The notes under the pieces: model-generated
The model's input: the letters and a program-made list of their open reading frames with translations, nothing else
The model's database searches: none
Told to the model about the DNA's origin: nothing
Shown here: in pieces, positions 26,090-34,043 of the stretch
Layout of the letters: every line of letters starts with the position of its first letter
How positions within the stretch are numbered: the stretch's first letter is position 1
Made by a program: the position numbers and the translations under genes
Assembly (NCBI RefSeq): GCF_001592225.1
Contig: NZ_BCWN01000003.1
Span: forward strand, 62,001 to 126,000
DNA length: 64,000 nucleotides
DNA from: Castellaniella caeni NBRC 101664
GTDB lineage: Bacteria; Pseudomonadota; Gammaproteobacteria; Burkholderiales; Burkholderiaceae_B
Direction of reading: 5' to 3'

Positions 26090-27292
26090 CTACCTCAGAT
26101 AGCGGGCGGCGATGCGCCGGGCACCGCCCACCCAGCGCCGCAGGCAGGACACGGCACGCGCCCGCTCGCGCAGGCGCCCGGCCGCAAGCGCCAGCCTGCC
26201 GCGCCAGGTACGGGCGCGGTGCCAGCGATACAGGCGCAGGCGACCGGTGCTCCAGGTTTGCTTGTAGGGCTCGTCGCCCACCGTCAGGTCGAAGCACTGC
26301 ATATTGCGCGCAATGGCCCACTCGATCATGTACTGCAGCAGAATCCGGCCACAGGAATACTTATCCCAGGCACCCGATGCATACGCCGGCAAAATCCAGT
26401 AATAGCGCCCACGGAACATCAAGCCCCAGTGCACGGCCACGAAATCGTCGGCCACGCGGATGCTGTCCAGGGTGACCAGCCCCGAACCGATGTGGTGTGC
26501 GCTGAGCGAGCGGTAGAAATCGAGATAACCCGCCTCGGCAAAGAGGTCGCGGCTGCCGGTTTCCCGCCAGCGCCGCGATTTGTGCGCCACCAGGGCTGAA
26601 AAGGCGGCATCCCAGTCGCTGGCGGCATGATCCGGCGTAAACACGAACGCGCCCAGTTCTTTCAAGCGCCGCGCCTTGCGCCGGTTGCCCGCCAGTATCT
26701 GCGCCGAACGCCCGCGCAAGTACGCTTCGCACGTGGCGGGCAGCGTCACGAAATGGGCGTTCTCAGTGTGCTCCGCCCCCGGCAGGCGGGCCATGGGGTT
26801 TTCCGTGTGCGCAAAGCGCTCGGGCATGCGCTCGAGCCGGACGATGTCCACCCCCGCGATGAGCGCCAGGCACTCGTCCCACAAGCGCGCGAACGCCGCC
26901 GCATCCACCTGCCCGAGCCAGGCGGGGGACAGCAGGGGCGCGCGGTAATCAGAGACCCGGTCACCGGCAAAGCCCAGCACGCGCAAGCGGCCCTGCCGGT
27001 AGAGGCACAGAGGCCACAGCGCCACCGTGCCGCCCGCACCATCGAGCACCCGCACGAGGCGCGGCCGCACCCCCTGGCGCTCGCCCACCGCCCGCTGCCA
27101 GGCGATGTTCCACTGCCAGGTCTGGAACACGTAACAATCGCACTGGTCGACGAGCGCGGCCCAGGCGGCCTGCAGCGGCTCGAACGCATCATGCACTTCC
27201 AGCCAGCAGCCGGGCACGGCATGCGACGCCGCGCGAGCCAGCGCGGCGACCGACGCGTTCAGGCTTCTCTCTGACGCCACACCATCCCCCAC
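26090..27292 (-). CDS. FemAB/CelD-like GNAT acyltransferase (paralogue 2)
   Basis: A 400-residue paralogue of the adjacent downstream gene, with the same ordered motifs: CYVFQTWQWNIAWQRAVG, FAGDRVSDYRAPLLSPAW, SAQILAGNRRKARRLKELGAFVF, KSRRWRETGSRDLFAEAGYLDFYRSL, VAVHWGLMFRGRYYWILPAYASGAWDKYSCGRILLQYMIEWAI and CFDLTVGDEPYKQTWST. The two probably arose by tandem duplication and may modify two different sugars. No ATG is available near the N-terminus. GTG at 27292 or GTG at 27280 (with a close GGGGGA) are the options, both overlapping the flippase 3' end. Confidence 0.83.
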   Translation of the reverse strand: MGDGVASERSLNASVAALARAASHAVPGCWLEVHDAFEPLQAAWAALVDQCDCYVFQTWQWNIAWQRAVGERQGVRPRLVRVLDGAGGTVALWPLCLYRQGRLRVLGFAGDRVSDYRAPLLSPAWLGQVDAAAFARLWDECLALIAGVDIVRLERMPERFAHTENPMARLPGAEHTENAHFVTLPATCEAYLRGRSAQILAGNRRKARRLKELGAFVFTPDHAASDWDAAFSALVAHKSRRWRETGSRDLFAEAGYLDFYRSLSAHHIGSGLVTLDSIRVADDFVAVHWGLMFRGRYYWILPAYASGAWDKYSCGRILLQYMIEWAIARNMQCFDLTVGDEPYKQTWSTGRLRLYRWHRARTWRGRLALAAGRLRERARAVSCLRRWVGGARRIAARYLR

Positions 27293-28509
27293 GTCAAAAT
27301 AAAACTGAAAATTTCAACAGCTATCATGGCGATGATTGCTCCGGGCAGGCCATAACGGCCGACCGCCAGCTTGAGCATCAGCAAAATGGCCGAGAAGCTG
27401 AGCACGGATTCGACCAGCATGAAACCGTAACGGTCGCGTCCCAGCAAGGCGTCGGTGCCGACGCGGCGCACGGAATAGACGGCGAAGTAGATCCCCCACA
27501 AAATCAGCAAGGGGCCGACGGCGTCATACTTGCTGGCCAGCACGTGTACCTTGAGCCACGGGAAGGCCAGCAGCAGCGCCAAGGTATACAGCACGGACAA
27601 GCCAAGCAGGCCGGCGACGGACACCAGCAGAAAACGCCGCAGCCGCCCGCCCCCGCCCTCGGCCACCAGATTGCCCAGGTGCGGGCGCGCCACGCGCGAC
27701 CAGGCCACCACGCACAGGGAAATGGGCATGAGCAGCAGGCGCGAGGCGGTGAGTTCGGCCACCGCCGTGGCGCCCAGCCAGGCTGCGGCCAGGTACAAAT
27801 AGCTGTAGTTGCCGCCCCAGGCGAGCCCGGCCCCCGGCAGGCCCAGACGCCCGCGGCGCCAGGCCTGGTGCACCGTGTCGGCATAACCGGCACGCCGGGT
27901 GGCCCGGTTGGCGGCCCATTGCCCGGACAGCAGCAGGGCCCCCGCATTGGCCGCCGCAAAGACGGCGAAAATGCCCGCCACGTCCAGCGCGGAGAGCGCC
28001 AGCAAGAGCAGCAGGCCCAGCAGCACGCCGCCCCCGTACCAGCAGTCGAGCGCCAGCACCCGGTGCGTCTGGAAGTGCAGGAAGGCCAGACTTCTGGCGT
28101 ACTCGCGCTGGCCATTGGCCTTGATGAAAACCCCGAAGACGAGCCCCACCAGCGCCGGATGCGGCTGCCGCGTGGCCCACAGCGCCCAGGCGCACAACAG
28201 GGCCAGCAGGACGGCCAGCACCGTGGTGATGCGCCCCTGGTAGCGGCTCATGTCGGCCAGAACCCGGGCGCGCCGGGCCGCGTCATGGCCCGACACCAGA
28301 TTGACCAGCGGGTTGGAGATGAGCGCCTCGAGCACGCTGGTGGCGAGCAGGCCCGCGGCGAACACCTGCGAATAGACCCCATAGGCTTCTTTGCTGACCA
28401 GGCGGATCAGCACCAGGCCCAGCACCAGGTTCAGCGCGCTCAGCCAGGCCTGATCACAAAATGACAGGAAAGTCTGGCCCACCACGCGCGACGAATGAAA
28501 TGTATGCAT
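27259..28509 (-). CDS. Wzx-like oligosaccharide flippase
   Basis: A 416-residue polytopic membrane protein with about 11-12 predicted helices. FLSFCDQAWLSALNLVLGLVLIRLVSKEAYGVYSQVFAAGLLATSVLEALI at the N-terminus is typical of polysaccharide_synt/MATE-like flippases. It would move lipid-linked repeat units across the inner membrane for Wzy polymerisation. It is the first gene of a seven-gene minus-strand unit. The ATG at 28509 (MHTFHSSRVVGQTFLSF) was preferred over GTG 28530. The upstream 129-bp region is shared with the divergent plus-strand unit. Confidence 0.88.
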   Translation of the reverse strand: MHTFHSSRVVGQTFLSFCDQAWLSALNLVLGLVLIRLVSKEAYGVYSQVFAAGLLATSVLEALISNPLVNLVSGHDAARRARVLADMSRYQGRITTVLAVLLALLCAWALWATRQPHPALVGLVFGVFIKANGQREYARSLAFLHFQTHRVLALDCWYGGGVLLGLLLLLALSALDVAGIFAVFAAANAGALLLSGQWAANRATRRAGYADTVHQAWRRGRLGLPGAGLAWGGNYSYLYLAAAWLGATAVAELTASRLLLMPISLCVVAWSRVARPHLGNLVAEGGGGRLRRFLLVSVAGLLGLSVLYTLALLLAFPWLKVHVLASKYDAVGPLLILWGIYFAVYSVRRVGTDALLGRDRYGFMLVESVLSFSAILLMLKLAVGRYGLPGAIIAMIAVEIFSFILTWGMVWRQREA

Positions 28510-28539
28510 GGCTTTCCATTTTTGCGACACAATCTAACA

Positions 28540-28553
28540 GTCTGTGTGCAGAC
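28540..28553. promoter_or_regulatory. candidate operator in divergent EPS promoter region
   Basis: Inverted repeat GTCTG-TGTG-CAGAC lies about 30 bp upstream of the flippase start and 86 bp upstream of the opposite glycosyltransferase gene. The arms are only 5 bp, so it may be chance. Confidence 0.25.
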
Positions 28554-28638
28554 ATGGTATCCGCCTCATGCCGGAGTGCCGCGCGCCACGGAACGGCCTA
28601 CAGTCCATGTTCAGAGCGCCTTTTCCAGGAACTTTGCC

Positions 28639-29571
28639 ATGGCAGGAAACCCGCAGGCAGCACTTCATCCCATCACGTCCGAGCCGGCCATCGACCCGGT
28701 CATCGTCCCGCTGGTGATCATTTCGCCCGTGCGCGACGAATCCAGATATTTGCGCCGCACGCTCGATTCCGTGGTGGCGCAAACGGCGCGGCCCGTCGAA
28801 TGGATCATGGTGGACGATGGCTCATCCGACGACACGCCCGAAATCATCCAGGAATACGCCAGCCGACATCCCTTCATCCGCCTGGTCTCCCGCGACAATC
28901 GCGGCTTTCGCAAGCTGGGCGGCGGCGTCATCGCCGCCTTCAACTACGGCAAGGAACGCATCGAACACACCGATTACCAGTACATCGCCAAGCTGGATGG
29001 CGACATGTCGTTCGGGCCAAAATACATTGAGACCATGCTTGCCAGGCTGCAATCCGAGCCGCGCCTGGCGGCGGCATCCGGCAAGGTCTACCGCGAGCAG
29101 AACGGCAAATTCATCAAAGAACGCCACATTGCCGAACAGGTCGCCGGGCAATTCAAGCTCTACAAGCGCGCCGCCTTCGAAGACATCGGGGGGTTCGTGC
29201 AGCACCTGGCCTGGGACGGCATCGACGTGCATCAGGCACGCCTGAAAGGCTGGCAAACGCTCAGCTTCTTCGACCCGGACGCCTGGCTCTGGCACCACCG
29301 CATCATGGGGTCCTCGGATCGCAATCTGTACATCGGCCGCCTGCGCTGGGGACGGGGCAACTGGTACATGGGCTACCACCCGCTCTACGCCATGGCGACC
29401 GGCATCAACCGCATGCGCGAAAAACCGTACGTCATCGGCGGCCTGCTGATGATCGCCGGCTACTGCTACGCCGCGGCACGCGGCCTGCCGCAATACGAAG
29501 ACCCGCACTTCCGCCAGGCGCTCAAGAAATGGCAGCTGGCGCGGCTGCGCAAGACCATCGGCCTGGGCTGA
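28639..29571 (+). CDS. family 2 glycosyltransferase
   Basis: A 310-residue GT2 enzyme. PLVIISPVRDESRYLRRTLDSVVAQTARPVEWIMVDDGSSDDTPEII contains the nucleotide-binding acidic pair, YQYIAKLDGDMSFGPKYIETML supplies the metal-binding DGD, and the C-terminal part has GRLRWGRGNWYMGYHPLYAMATGINRMREKPYVIGGLLMIAGYCYAA with a possible membrane-associated helix. The ATG at 28639 has AGGA eight bases upstream; the longer frame overlaps the promoter region. It is the first gene of a three-gene plus-strand unit with the deacetylase and the phosphoethanolamine-transferase-like enzyme. Confidence 0.92.
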   Translation: MAGNPQAALHPITSEPAIDPVIVPLVIISPVRDESRYLRRTLDSVVAQTARPVEWIMVDDGSSDDTPEIIQEYASRHPFIRLVSRDNRGFRKLGGGVIAAFNYGKERIEHTDYQYIAKLDGDMSFGPKYIETMLARLQSEPRLAAASGKVYREQNGKFIKERHIAEQVAGQFKLYKRAAFEDIGGFVQHLAWDGIDVHQARLKGWQTLSFFDPDAWLWHHRIMGSSDRNLYIGRLRWGRGNWYMGYHPLYAMATGINRMREKPYVIGGLLMIAGYCYAAARGLPQYEDPHFRQALKKWQLARLRKTIGLG

Positions 29572-29642
29572 CAGGCCGGGTTCAACACCGACGAGCGCCC
29601 CTCACCAAGCAACGCTCGCGGTTTTCACCCACAGATACCGCC

Positions 29643-30407
29643 ATGGCCCATCTTCAGCCGATCAGCCGCTTCAGCCGCTTCATGGCCCGCCACACGCAGC
29701 GGCAATGGCTGGCCCTGGGGGGGCCGCACGCCATCATCAGCATCACCTTCGACGACATCCTGGCTTCGGCGGCGCAGGCGGGGGCCCGGATACTCGAGGC
29801 GTACGGCTGCCGCGGCACGTTTTACGTGGCGGGCGCGCTCACGGCGGGCCTGGAGCAAGGGCGGCCCACGCACACCCTCGACAGCCTGCGATTGCTGCGG
29901 GCCAGGGGCCACGAGATTGCCAGCCACGGCTGGGGGCACATCGACTACGCCCGCGCGGCAAAGTCGGCCGCGCTGGCCGACCTGCGGCAAAACGCAGGCT
30001 TTCTGCACACGTACCTGGCCACGGATCAGCCCCCGCATTTCGCCTACCCCTTCGGGCGCTACGACCTGGCCAGCAAGCGGCTCACGCGTCGGCAATGCGG
30101 CTCGGCTCGCATCCTGGGCCACGGGGTGCACCGGGGCCGGGCCGATCTCCACCTGCTGGGCTGCGAGCGGTTCTACGGCCCAGGACGCAAGGCCGCCGCC
30201 TGGCAGGCAGTGCTGCACGCCCTGAAACCAGGCGACTGGCTGATCATCAGCACACACGAGGTCGAAGACACTTGCGGCCCATACGGCTGCACGCCCGACG
30301 AACTGACGGCCTTCATCCAGGCGGCGCAGCAGCAACGGCACCGCGTGCTGCCCGTGGGCGAGGCCATCGACCACTTCACGCGCCTGAACCGGGCGACTGC
30401 CCGCTAG
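29643..30407 (+). CDS. polysaccharide deacetylase (NodB homology)
   Basis: A 254-residue CE4-type deacetylase. ISITFDDILAS is motif 1 (the canonical TFDDG has Ile in place of Gly), HEIASHGWGHIDYA is the zinc-binding HxxxH motif 2, and FAYPFGRYD is motif 3. The later STHEVED probably supplies the catalytic His. No signal peptide is evident, so it may act on lipid-linked or cytoplasmic sugars, or the start may differ. Its presence implies an N-acetylated or otherwise acetylated sugar in the polymer. It follows the GT2 gene by 71 bp. Confidence 0.85.
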   Translation: MAHLQPISRFSRFMARHTQRQWLALGGPHAIISITFDDILASAAQAGARILEAYGCRGTFYVAGALTAGLEQGRPTHTLDSLRLLRARGHEIASHGWGHIDYARAAKSAALADLRQNAGFLHTYLATDQPPHFAYPFGRYDLASKRLTRRQCGSARILGHGVHRGRADLHLLGCERFYGPGRKAAAWQAVLHALKPGDWLIISTHEVEDTCGPYGCTPDELTAFIQAAQQQRHRVLPVGEAIDHFTRLNRATAR

Positions 30408-30440
30408 CCGGAACACGCCCCCATATCGCCCCGGCCAAGC

Positions 30441-32099
30441 ATGCGCACAGCCCCCGCCTCCCTTCACCCGCACACCCGCACGCTGCTCGGCGTGGCGCTC
30501 ATCCTGACCGCGCTGGCGCTGCAGCCGACCGTTCTGGGCGCCTCGCTGCAGCGCTTTTACACCGAACACGGCACGCTCGAATTCCTGCTGCGCTCGGCCA
30601 TCATCCTCGCGCTCTACGGGCTGGCGCTGCTGGCCGTCGTGCTGGGGGGCCTGTGCCAGGGGACGGTCAAATGGCCGCTGTTCGTCCTGTTTGCCCTCTC
30701 GATGAGCGTCAACAGCGTGTTTTACCAGGCGTCCCACCTGCCCATGGGCTACCCCGACTGGGTCATCCTGTGGCGCGCCCGGGCCGACTTCGACAACGCC
30801 AGTCGCCAATACGCCAGCGCCACCATCCTGGCGCTTGCCCAGCTGGCTCCGCTGCTGCTGGCCTACCTGCTGCTGCGCCCATCGCGTCGGCGGACATGGC
30901 CCTGGGCCCTGGCCGCGCTGGGCCTGTCCATTGGCCTGTTCGTCGCGCTGTGCGTGTCCCGGCAGGGGCGCGCCACCGAAAGGCTGCCCGGCGCCACCAA
31001 TCTGTATGGCATGATGATTGCTGCGGCCTTCGACCGCCCGCCCGAAGCCTACCGCTACACGACCGACCGGCGCCCGGACGGCCCTCGCGGCGCCGATCAC
31101 CTGGCCCTGATCGTGGATGAAGGCACCCGCTACGACCTTTTCACCCACGTCGTACTGCCCAATATCCGGCAGCAGTCTTCCGTCTGGCACATCTACGACT
31201 TCGGCGCAGCCACCGCGATGGCCGACTGCAGCGCCGAAACCAACATCATGCTGCGCAAGCTGGTCTCGTTCGAACACATCGCCCGGGATCTCTACCACGA
31301 GCCGCTGGTCTGGAGCCTGGCCCACAACGCGGGCTTTTCCACCTGGCTGCTGGACGCGCAGCACCATGGCGAGGGGCACGACTACTTCGACCGAACCGAA
31401 CGCGCCCTGATCGAACACCGGCCCGAGGTACGCACGGGACACGACACAAACCTGATCCAGCACCTGATGCGCGCCTGGAAGACGTCGGCCAGCTTCACCT
31501 ATGTCATCAAGCAGGGCACCCACTTCCCCTACAGCCAGGAATACCCGCCCACGTACCGCTCGGCCTCGCCCGCGCGCCAGGTGCCCTACGTTCAGGCCGA
31601 CACGCGGCGCATCCAGGCGGTGGATTCGGTCGATTACCAGACGGGTCAGTTCTTCCACCAGCTGCTGCGAACCGCCCCCTCGGGGCGGGTGGCCATCTTC
31701 TACACGGCGGATCACGGCCTGAACATCGGCGACGGCCCCGGCACGGATCACTGCAACTCGATGGCCACGTCCCGGGTGGAAGTGGCCATGGTGCCGCTGC
31801 TGGTGCTCACCAACTACCCCAGCGACGCGCTGGCCGCCGCGGCCACGCGCAACCGCGACCAGCTGTCGCAGTTCGAGCTGGTGGCCACACTCAAAAATTT
31901 CCTGGGATACGACAGCGCCGCCAGCACGCGCAGCGGCCTGCTGCGCACCGTGCAGACGCCCATCCCCGGCTTCGTCTCGGGCAGCGCCTTCGGCCTGTTC
32001 GGCAGGCCTGTGGAAATCATGCCGGTGGATCGCGCCCTCTATCAACGGCTGGAACAGCAGCGCTGGCCGGCCAGCGCCCCGCGCGGCGGTACGCCCTGA
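30441..32099 (+). CDS. phosphoethanolamine-transferase-like membrane enzyme (alkaline phosphatase superfamily)
   Basis: A 552-residue protein with four or five N-terminal membrane helices (to about residue 172) and a periplasmic sulfatase-fold domain. The metal-binding Glu is in LALIVDEGTRYD (E227), the likely catalytic Thr in DFGAATAMADCSAETN (T258, matching the GTATAVS nucleophile of EptA), and the second metal site in FYTADHGLNIGDG. These features fit EptA/CptA-type phosphoethanolamine transferases rather than hydrolytic sulfatases. The substrate is presumably the exopolysaccharide or its lipid-linked unit, inferred from position. It converges with the OafA-like gene without a gap. Confidence 0.82.
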   Translation: MRTAPASLHPHTRTLLGVALILTALALQPTVLGASLQRFYTEHGTLEFLLRSAIILALYGLALLAVVLGGLCQGTVKWPLFVLFALSMSVNSVFYQASHLPMGYPDWVILWRARADFDNASRQYASATILALAQLAPLLLAYLLLRPSRRRTWPWALAALGLSIGLFVALCVSRQGRATERLPGATNLYGMMIAAAFDRPPEAYRYTTDRRPDGPRGADHLALIVDEGTRYDLFTHVVLPNIRQQSSVWHIYDFGAATAMADCSAETNIMLRKLVSFEHIARDLYHEPLVWSLAHNAGFSTWLLDAQHHGEGHDYFDRTERALIEHRPEVRTGHDTNLIQHLMRAWKTSASFTYVIKQGTHFPYSQEYPPTYRSASPARQVPYVQADTRRIQAVDSVDYQTGQFFHQLLRTAPSGRVAIFYTADHGLNIGDGPGTDHCNSMATSRVEVAMVPLLVLTNYPSDALAAAATRNRDQLSQFELVATLKNFLGYDSAASTRSGLLRTVQTPIPGFVSGSAFGLFGRPVEIMPVDRALYQRLEQQRWPASAPRGGTP

Positions 32100-34043
32100 T
32101 CAGCGCAGGATTTCATCCAGCCGCCGGGCCAGGGTCGGGTACACCTGGCGCGCGCCCTCGACACTCAGATGGCTGCTGTCGAAATACAAGAACCGGCCCG
32201 CCCGCACCCACGGACACACGCCCCCCCGGCACAGCGCGTCATCCAGGCTCAAGACGCTGGCCAGCGGCCTCCCGGCCACCAGCGCCTCCAGCAGCTGATT
32301 GGCCCCCGCCTGCGAGGCGCGGTGCTCGGCCAGCGACACTGCGGACGCATTGATCTTGCGATCCGTGACGGTGCCAAAGCGCAGCGTCCCCAGCAGGCCC
32401 ATGCGCTGATGGGGATTGTCTTCCAGCAGCACCACCGGGATGCCGCGCGCCTGATAGGCGTCCAGCGTCGCGCCCAAGGCCTGGCGAAAGCGCGCTTCCG
32501 GCACGACGGCGGCAACGCTGCCCACGTAGTTGATCCAGGAGTCGATGAGGACGACGGCCGACGCCTTCTGTGTCCAGGCCTTGTCGGCCAGCACGGGCCC
32601 CAGGCGCGCGCAGGCGTCGCCCGCCGGCTGGCTGGTGTATGCGAAGTCCACCAGCGACAGGCATCCGGGCAGTGCCGCGAAGACGACCCGGACATGCGCG
32701 GCCTTGCCGTAGGCGTCCAGCGCGGGCAGCAGGCTGCGGGCATGGCTGTCGCCATACGCCAGCACCCAGCGCGGCGCGGCCACGTCGCCCACCTCGCAGA
32801 AAGGTCGTCCCGCCAGCCGCTCCCCCCGCAGCAAGGCCGCGCCAAAGCATTGCCCGGACAGGGGGCTGACCGTCACGGAGGCCAGATACTGTTTCACGGT
32901 GGCCGTATTCGTGCCGCGCCCGGGCAAGCCCTGGGCGAGATAGACCGACAGGCCTGCGGCCCCCAGCAGCAGCACCGTGAACAGCAAGCCCCACGTTGTC
33001 CTACCCAAGGGCTGCCGGCGGATCGGCTTTTCGAGCCAGACATACGTGCCCCACGAAAGCAGGAAGGCGGCGGCCAGGGCCGCCACCTTGACGATCCGCT
33101 TGAGCGGATTGCCGAACTCGTCGAACACCACCGTGATCAGCGACCACAGCGTCCAGTGCCAGAGATACAGCGGATAGCTGATGAGCCCGACCCACACCAT
33201 GGGCTTGCGCGCGAGCAGGTGGCGGTTGATCCAGGCCCCGGGGCCCGCTGAAATCAGCAGCGCGGAACCCAGCACGGGCAGCAAGGCCCAGTACCCGGGA
33301 AACCCGAACCAGGGGCGGATGCAGCACACGCCCACCCCGATCAACAGCAGCCCCGCGCAGGCCTGGACATTGCTGCCGCCGGGGGTGCCCGCCGCATGAT
33401 GGCGGGCGGCCAGCCAGGCCCCCGCCATCAGCTCCCAGGCACGGGAGCCCAGCAGGTAGAAAGCGGCGGTGGCGTCCAGACGCAGCGACAGCAGATTGAC
33501 GAGGAACGACAGCAGCGTGGTCAGCGCGACGACGCGCGTCAGCGGCCAGCGCCGCCGGATGGAGAACCACAGGATGAGCGGCCAGAAGATATAGAACTGC
33601 TCCTCGACGGCGAGGCTCCACAAGTGCAGCAGGGGCTTGAGCACGGCATCGGTGTCGAAATACCCCGCCTCCTGCCACAGGACGAAATTCTCGACGAACC
33701 AGGCCCCCCCCGCCACGCTCTTGCCCAGGCGGGCGTACTCCGTCGGAAAGAGCAAAAACCAGCCCACCAGCAGGCACAACGCCAGGATCAGGATCAAGGC
33801 GGGGAAAATCCGGTGGATGCGCCGCTTGTAGAACACCAGCAGGCTGAAGGCATGCGCCTCGAAGTCGCTGATCAGCACCTTGGTGATCAGATAGCCGCTG
33901 ATGACGAAAAAAATATCGACGCCGACAAAACCACCCGGCAGCCGGACGGGCGCATAGTGATAGACCACGACGGCCAGCACGGCCAGGGCGCGCAGGCCAT
34001 CGATGTCCGGCCGATAATCGATCGCCGCCCCGGCGGCCTTCAT
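32100..34043 (-). CDS. OafA/YrhL-type O-acyltransferase with SGNH domain
   Basis: A 647-residue protein with an N-terminal acyltransferase-3 domain of about ten helices (YRPDIDGLRALAVLAVVVYHYAPVRLPGGFVGVDIFFVISGYLITKVL, with RIHRIFPAL) and a C-terminal periplasmic SGNH-like domain (about 420-647): WVLAYGDSHARSLLPAL holds the GDSH nucleophile motif and FDSSHLSVEGAR the Asp-His pair. Such proteins move acetyl groups from acetyl-CoA across the membrane onto a sugar. Expected to O-acetylate the exopolysaccharide. Its start overlaps the glycoside hydrolase gene by 4 bp. Confidence 0.93.
   Translation of the reverse strand: MKAAGAAIDYRPDIDGLRALAVLAVVVYHYAPVRLPGGFVGVDIFFVISGYLITKVLISDFEAHAFSLLVFYKRRIHRIFPALILILALCLLVGWFLLFPTEYARLGKSVAGGAWFVENFVLWQEAGYFDTDAVLKPLLHLWSLAVEEQFYIFWPLILWFSIRRRWPLTRVVALTTLLSFLVNLLSLRLDATAAFYLLGSRAWELMAGAWLAARHHAAGTPGGSNVQACAGLLLIGVGVCCIRPWFGFPGYWALLPVLGSALLISAGPGAWINRHLLARKPMVWVGLISYPLYLWHWTLWSLITVVFDEFGNPLKRIVKVAALAAAFLLSWGTYVWLEKPIRRQPLGRTTWGLLFTVLLLGAAGLSVYLAQGLPGRGTNTATVKQYLASVTVSPLSGQCFGAALLRGERLAGRPFCEVGDVAAPRWVLAYGDSHARSLLPALDAYGKAAHVRVVFAALPGCLSLVDFAYTSQPAGDACARLGPVLADKAWTQKASAVVLIDSWINYVGSVAAVVPEARFRQALGATLDAYQARGIPVVLLEDNPHQRMGLLGTLRFGTVTDRKINASAVSLAEHRASQAGANQLLEALVAGRPLASVLSLDDALCRGGVCPWVRAGRFLYFDSSHLSVEGARQVYPTLARRLDEILR

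Noticed and set aside
29625-32045. 806-codon open frame on the minus strand
   Set aside because: It is antisense to the deacetylase and phosphoethanolamine-transferase-like genes, is rich in Arg, Gln, Gly and His, and has no family resemblance; a GC-rich shadow frame.
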